From assembly GCA_001780825.1 (NCBI GenBank), contig MFIX01000207.1:10264-20117 (forward strand): a stretch of DNA of 9,854 nucleotides. The letters are read 5' to 3'. The notes beneath the pieces are model-generated. The model ran no database searches. It had not been told where the DNA came from and saw only the letters and a program-made list of their open reading frames with translations. A program made the translations under genes and the position numbers. This document shows positions 7,881 to 9,854 of the stretch, in pieces. The stretch is from Candidatus Glassbacteria bacterium RIFCSPLOWO2_12_FULL_58_11 (GTDB lineage Bacteria > Gemmatimonadota > Glassbacteria > GWA2-58-10). Position 1 is the stretch's first letter. Every line of letters begins with the position of its first letter.

Positions 7881-8023
7881 GATTATTCATAAGTAATTGA
7901 TTTCGCATGTCTTACCGTAGGGGCGCACCCGCGTGTGCGCCCGCTAACCATCGAGAAATTCCCGAACATGGGCGGACACATGGGTCCGCCCCTACCGGGA
8001 TTTATGGAAATTTGTGAATAATC
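7881..8023. repeat. Nested inverted-repeat element, MITE/REP-like
   Basis: Outer arms GATTATTCATAA (7881-7892) and TTGTGAATAATC (8012-8023) are inverted copies with one mismatch in 12. Inside, CCGTAGGGGCGCACCC (7915-7930) and GGGTCCGCCCCTACCGG (7982-7998) are a second inverted pair. Each inner arm also forms its own hairpin: GGGCGCAC / GTGCGCCC (7921-7928, 7935-7942) and GGGCGGAC / GTCCGCCC (7970-7977, 7984-7991), both with perfect 8-base stems and 6-base loops. The GTAGGGGCG...CGCCCCTAC pattern resembles short palindromic repeats dispersed in many bacterial genomes. No protein is encoded. It fills the trpS-scpA gap and may act on messages as a stop or a stabiliser. Confidence 0.7.
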
Positions 8024-8035
8024 GGTGTCAAAATT

Positions 8036-9028
8036 CTATTTTTCCATCCCCATCGCCCCACGCACCAGTGCCATGGTCTCGCGGGCCCTGCGCGCGGCCA
8101 GCTCCGACCCCTCGGCCAGGAGCTTTTTCACTTTGAGCGGATCGTCCTCATAAGCTTTCCGGCGCTCGCGGATCGGGTCCAGTCTACGGCCGATCGCGCC
8201 GGAGAGCCGGCCCTTGCATTCCACACAGCCCAGTTGGCCGGAGCGGCAGCCGGCGGCGATATCCCCGTTTTCGGCGGCGTTGAATATTTCATGGTAGGAG
8301 TAAACCGAGCAGACTTCCGGCCTTCCGGGATCGCCGCGCCGGATTTTTTTCGGATCGGTAACCATCTGGCGCACCTTGGCTTTTACCGCCTCGTCATTGT
8401 CCGAGATGTAGATGCAGTTGCCCAGGCTCTTGCTCATCTTCTTGCCATCGGTGCCCGGCAGGCGCGGAGTGGAAGTCAACTTCGCCTTGGGCTCCGGGAA
8501 TACCGTGCTGTAAAGGTTATTGAAGCGCCGGGCGATCTCCCGGGTCATCTCGATATGCGCCACCTGGTCCTCACCCACCGGCACCAGGTCGGCCCGGTAA
8601 AGCAGAATATCCGCGGCCTGCAGGATCGGGTAGCCCATCAAGCCGAAATGGATCTTGCCGGTCAGATCGAGATCAGCTATCATCTCTTTCAAGGTCGGGT
8701 TGCGCTCCACCCAGGGCATCGGCGTAATCATCGACAATATCAGGTTCAACTCGCTGTGTTCCGGCACCCTGGACTGGACCAGGAAAGTGGAGCGCTCCGG
8801 GTCAAGCCCCACGGAGAGCCAGTCGCAGACCATCTCGTGGGTGTTGACTGGAATGTCGCGGCTCTTGTCGAAGCCGGTGGTGAGCACGTGGTAATCGGCT
8901 ACCAGAAAGTAGCACTTGAACGTATCCTGCAAGCCGACCCAGTTCTCCAGCGCCCCCACCAGGTGGCCCAGGTGCAGCTTGCCGGTGGGCCGCATACCGC
9001 TCAGGATGACTCCCTTTTCCCCGGTCAT
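8036..9028 (-). CDS. trpS: Tryptophanyl-tRNA synthetase with possible Fe-S cysteine set
   Basis: This class I synthetase charges tRNA-Trp with tryptophan using ATP, in the cytosol. The product has 330 residues, the usual bacterial length. It begins with ILSGMRPTGKLHLGHLVGAL, carrying the HIGH-type motif HLGH (19-22), and has KMSKS at 196-200 (TDGKKMSKSLG). The tryptophan-pocket segments are recognisable, including GLMGYPILQAADILLY and LVPVGEDQVAHIEMTREIARRFN. Cysteines 239, 260, 267 and 270 follow the pattern C-x20-C-x6-C-x2-C near GCVECKG, close to the C-x22-C-x6-C-x2-C iron-sulfur site reported for the Thermotoga maritima enzyme. The SD AAGGGAG lies eight bases before the ATG, deciding this start. 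It starts 92 bases after the M50 protease stop, with no strong promoter seen between them, so co-transcription is likely. Confidence 0.97.
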   Translation of the reverse strand: MTGEKGVILSGMRPTGKLHLGHLVGALENWVGLQDTFKCYFLVADYHVLTTGFDKSRDIPVNTHEMVCDWLSVGLDPERSTFLVQSRVPEHSELNLILSMITPMPWVERNPTLKEMIADLDLTGKIHFGLMGYPILQAADILLYRADLVPVGEDQVAHIEMTREIARRFNNLYSTVFPEPKAKLTSTPRLPGTDGKKMSKSLGNCIYISDNDEAVKAKVRQMVTDPKKIRRGDPGRPEVCSVYSYHEIFNAAENGDIAAGCRSGQLGCVECKGRLSGAIGRRLDPIRERRKAYEDDPLKVKKLLAEGSELAARRARETMALVRGAMGMEK

Positions 9029-9120
9029 GAAAAGCGCTCCCTTTCAATTACGATAAAAGCGCATTCCCCAGGGCCCGAATACCGTGCAAGGCGCTCCGCC
9101 TCGCCGCCGGGCCCGGATAC

Positions 9121-9783
9121 CTACATTATTGCCGAGCTGATCGCCAGCACGAATTTCATCAGGGTGGTAAAGAGCAGCCTGGCGGGCAGGAAGAATATGC
9201 TCAGTAGGTTGAAATAAATTGCCACCAGCAGGATGATAAAACCGTATGGCCTTAACCTTTCATAGCTCCTGGCGGCTTCCCGCGGCAGGAGGTTGCCCAG
9301 GATATGGGAGCCGTCCAGTGGCGGGATCGGGATCAGGTTAAAAAAGGCCAGGATCAAATTGATCCAGATCCCGTATTTGAAAAGCTGGAAATAGTTGCCC
9401 TGCCAGAAATCGAGCTGACTGCCGTGGGGCAGGAACGCTACTACCGCCAGAAGCCCCAGAGTGAAGATCAGCGCCAGCAGCAGGTTGGATACCGGCCCGG
9501 CCACGGAGACAATGATATCATCCCGGCGCGGCTTGCGGAAATTCAACGGGTTTACCGGCACCGGCTTGGCCCAGGCGAAAAAAAACGTGCTGTGGGTGAC
9601 AATCAGCAGCACCGGCACCAGGATCGAGCCCACCGGATCAATATGCGGAATCGGGTTGAGCGTTATCCGGCCCAGCAGTCGCGCCGTGGGGTCGCCCGCC
9701 CACTCGGCGGCCACGCCGTGAGCGCACTCATGCACCACCACCGAGAGCAGCAATACGGGCAGCACGACCAGCCATTGCTCCAT
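9121..9783 (-). CDS. M50B-type site-2 protease, membrane-embedded zinc metalloprotease
   Basis: The product has 220 residues, the compact core form of the site-2 protease family (YwhC/Rip3-like without extra PDZ or CBS domains). Segment 1 (about 4-18) runs into the zinc motif HECAH (His18, Glu19, His22). Further hydrophobic segments lie at about 52-71, 90-118, 138-152, 181-198 and 200-219. NLIPIPPLDGSH (149-160) supplies the third zinc ligand Asp157. GRITLNPIPHIDPVGS (38-53) and FFFAWAKPVPVNP (67-79) are further marks of this subgroup. The family cuts transmembrane segments, but no substrate can be named here. The SD GGGAGG lies 11 bases before the ATG, inside a possible hairpin. The position just before trpS and scpA is common in several bacterial groups and does not show a shared function. 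Confidence 0.93.
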   Translation of the reverse strand: MEQWLVVLPVLLLSVVVHECAHGVAAEWAGDPTARLLGRITLNPIPHIDPVGSILVPVLLIVTHSTFFFAWAKPVPVNPLNFRKPRRDDIIVSVAGPVSNLLLALIFTLGLLAVVAFLPHGSQLDFWQGNYFQLFKYGIWINLILAFFNLIPIPPLDGSHILGNLLPREAARSYERLRPYGFIILLVAIYFNLLSIFFLPARLLFTTLMKFVLAISSAIM

Positions 9784-9795
9784 CTTTTCGAGATT

Positions 9796-9819
9796 CCTCC
9801 CGCGGGCCGGGAGGCCCGC
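9796..9819 (-). promoter_or_regulatory. Alternative RNA hairpins over the M50 protease ribosome site
   Basis: In the minus-strand message two 7-base stems compete. Hairpin A pairs GCGGGCC (9819-9813) with GGCCCGC (9808-9802) over a TCCC loop and leaves the SD free. Hairpin B pairs CCTCCCG (9814-9808) with CGGGAGG (9802-9796) and buries the SD GGGAGG. They share bases and cannot form together. This may be a translational control element or merely a GC-rich palindrome. Confidence 0.35.
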
Positions 9820-9825
9820 CTTCGA

Positions 9826-9854
9826 CTATTCATCAAACAAGGGTTTCAAGTGGA
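9826..9854 (-). CDS. Possible 3' end of an upstream gene
   Basis: One minus-strand frame entering the window reads HLKPLFDE and ends at TAG (9828-9826), 42 bases before the protease ATG. That spacing fits an upstream operon member. The other two frames hit stops sooner, within the first few or few tens of bases, so a gene ending there instead cannot be excluded. Eight codons are too few to name a product. Confidence 0.25.

Noticed and set aside
7861..7915. Promoter for scpA within the left arm of the repeat (TAAAAT as -10)
   Set aside because: TAAAAT matches well, but no acceptable -35 lies at 15-18 bases, so it cannot be told apart from the AT-rich arm of the repeat.
9064..9120. Short GC palindromes between the protease and trpS genes
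   Set aside because: CCGGGCCCGG and AGGCG-CTC-CGCCT are short and not followed by a T-run, so neither a terminator nor a regulatory role is supported.
8234..9217. A 327-codon open frame on the plus strand across trpS
   Set aside because: It is antisense to trpS, which has HLGH and KMSKS motifs and a good SD. There is no support for the antisense product.

Overview
The window is a bacterial chromosomal segment of high G+C content. Every gene I can support lies on the minus strand, so it reads from right to left. The gene families are bacterial housekeeping ones (TrpRS, ScpA, ScpB, an RluB-type pseudouridine synthase, an M50 metalloprotease). The closest known order, scpA-scpB-rluB with trpS and a site-2 protease upstream, is widespread. 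The long antisense open frames, a GTAGGGGCG-type palindromic repeat and the sAC-like cyclase fusion suit an environmental or uncultured lineage, but the phylum cannot be fixed from this sequence alone. A cell-envelope L,D-transpeptidase of the Cds6 type points weakly to a diderm.

Right to left. At 9826-9854 there may be the last codons of an upstream gene. At 9121-9783 is a membrane-embedded M50 site-2 protease; two mutually exclusive GC hairpins lie just before it, one of which would hide its Shine-Dalgarno. At 8036-9028 is trpS, encoding a tryptophanyl-tRNA synthetase with a four-cysteine set resembling the iron-sulfur site of the Thermotoga enzyme. At 7881-8023 is a nested inverted-repeat, MITE/REP-like element between trpS and scpA. 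At 7057-7854 is scpA, at 6414-7022 scpB and at 5607-6371 rluB, closely spaced (34 and 42 bases) and probably one transcript. At 4551-5474 is an exported L,D-transpeptidase, behind a possible promoter with a palindrome over its -35 box.

The left 4.4 kb, positions 1-4355, is one uninterrupted reading frame of 1451 visible codons that runs out of the window. I checked the right and left thirds codon by codon and read the middle as a continuous translation without stops. It encodes two nucleotide-cyclase-like domains, an AAA/STAND-type ATPase with Walker A and B motifs, and a long TPR region. This is the architecture of mammalian soluble adenylyl cyclase (ADCY10) and related bacterial proteins. 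A good sigma-70-like promoter (17-base spacer) lies 75-103 bases upstream of its start codon.

The core genes serve chromosome condensation (ScpA and ScpB with Smc), ribosomal RNA modification and tRNA charging. The cyclase-ATPase-TPR protein and the transpeptidase form a separate, more accessory part. The least ordinary points are the divided and incomplete catalytic residues of the cyclase domains, the nested repeat, and the alternative hairpins before the protease.
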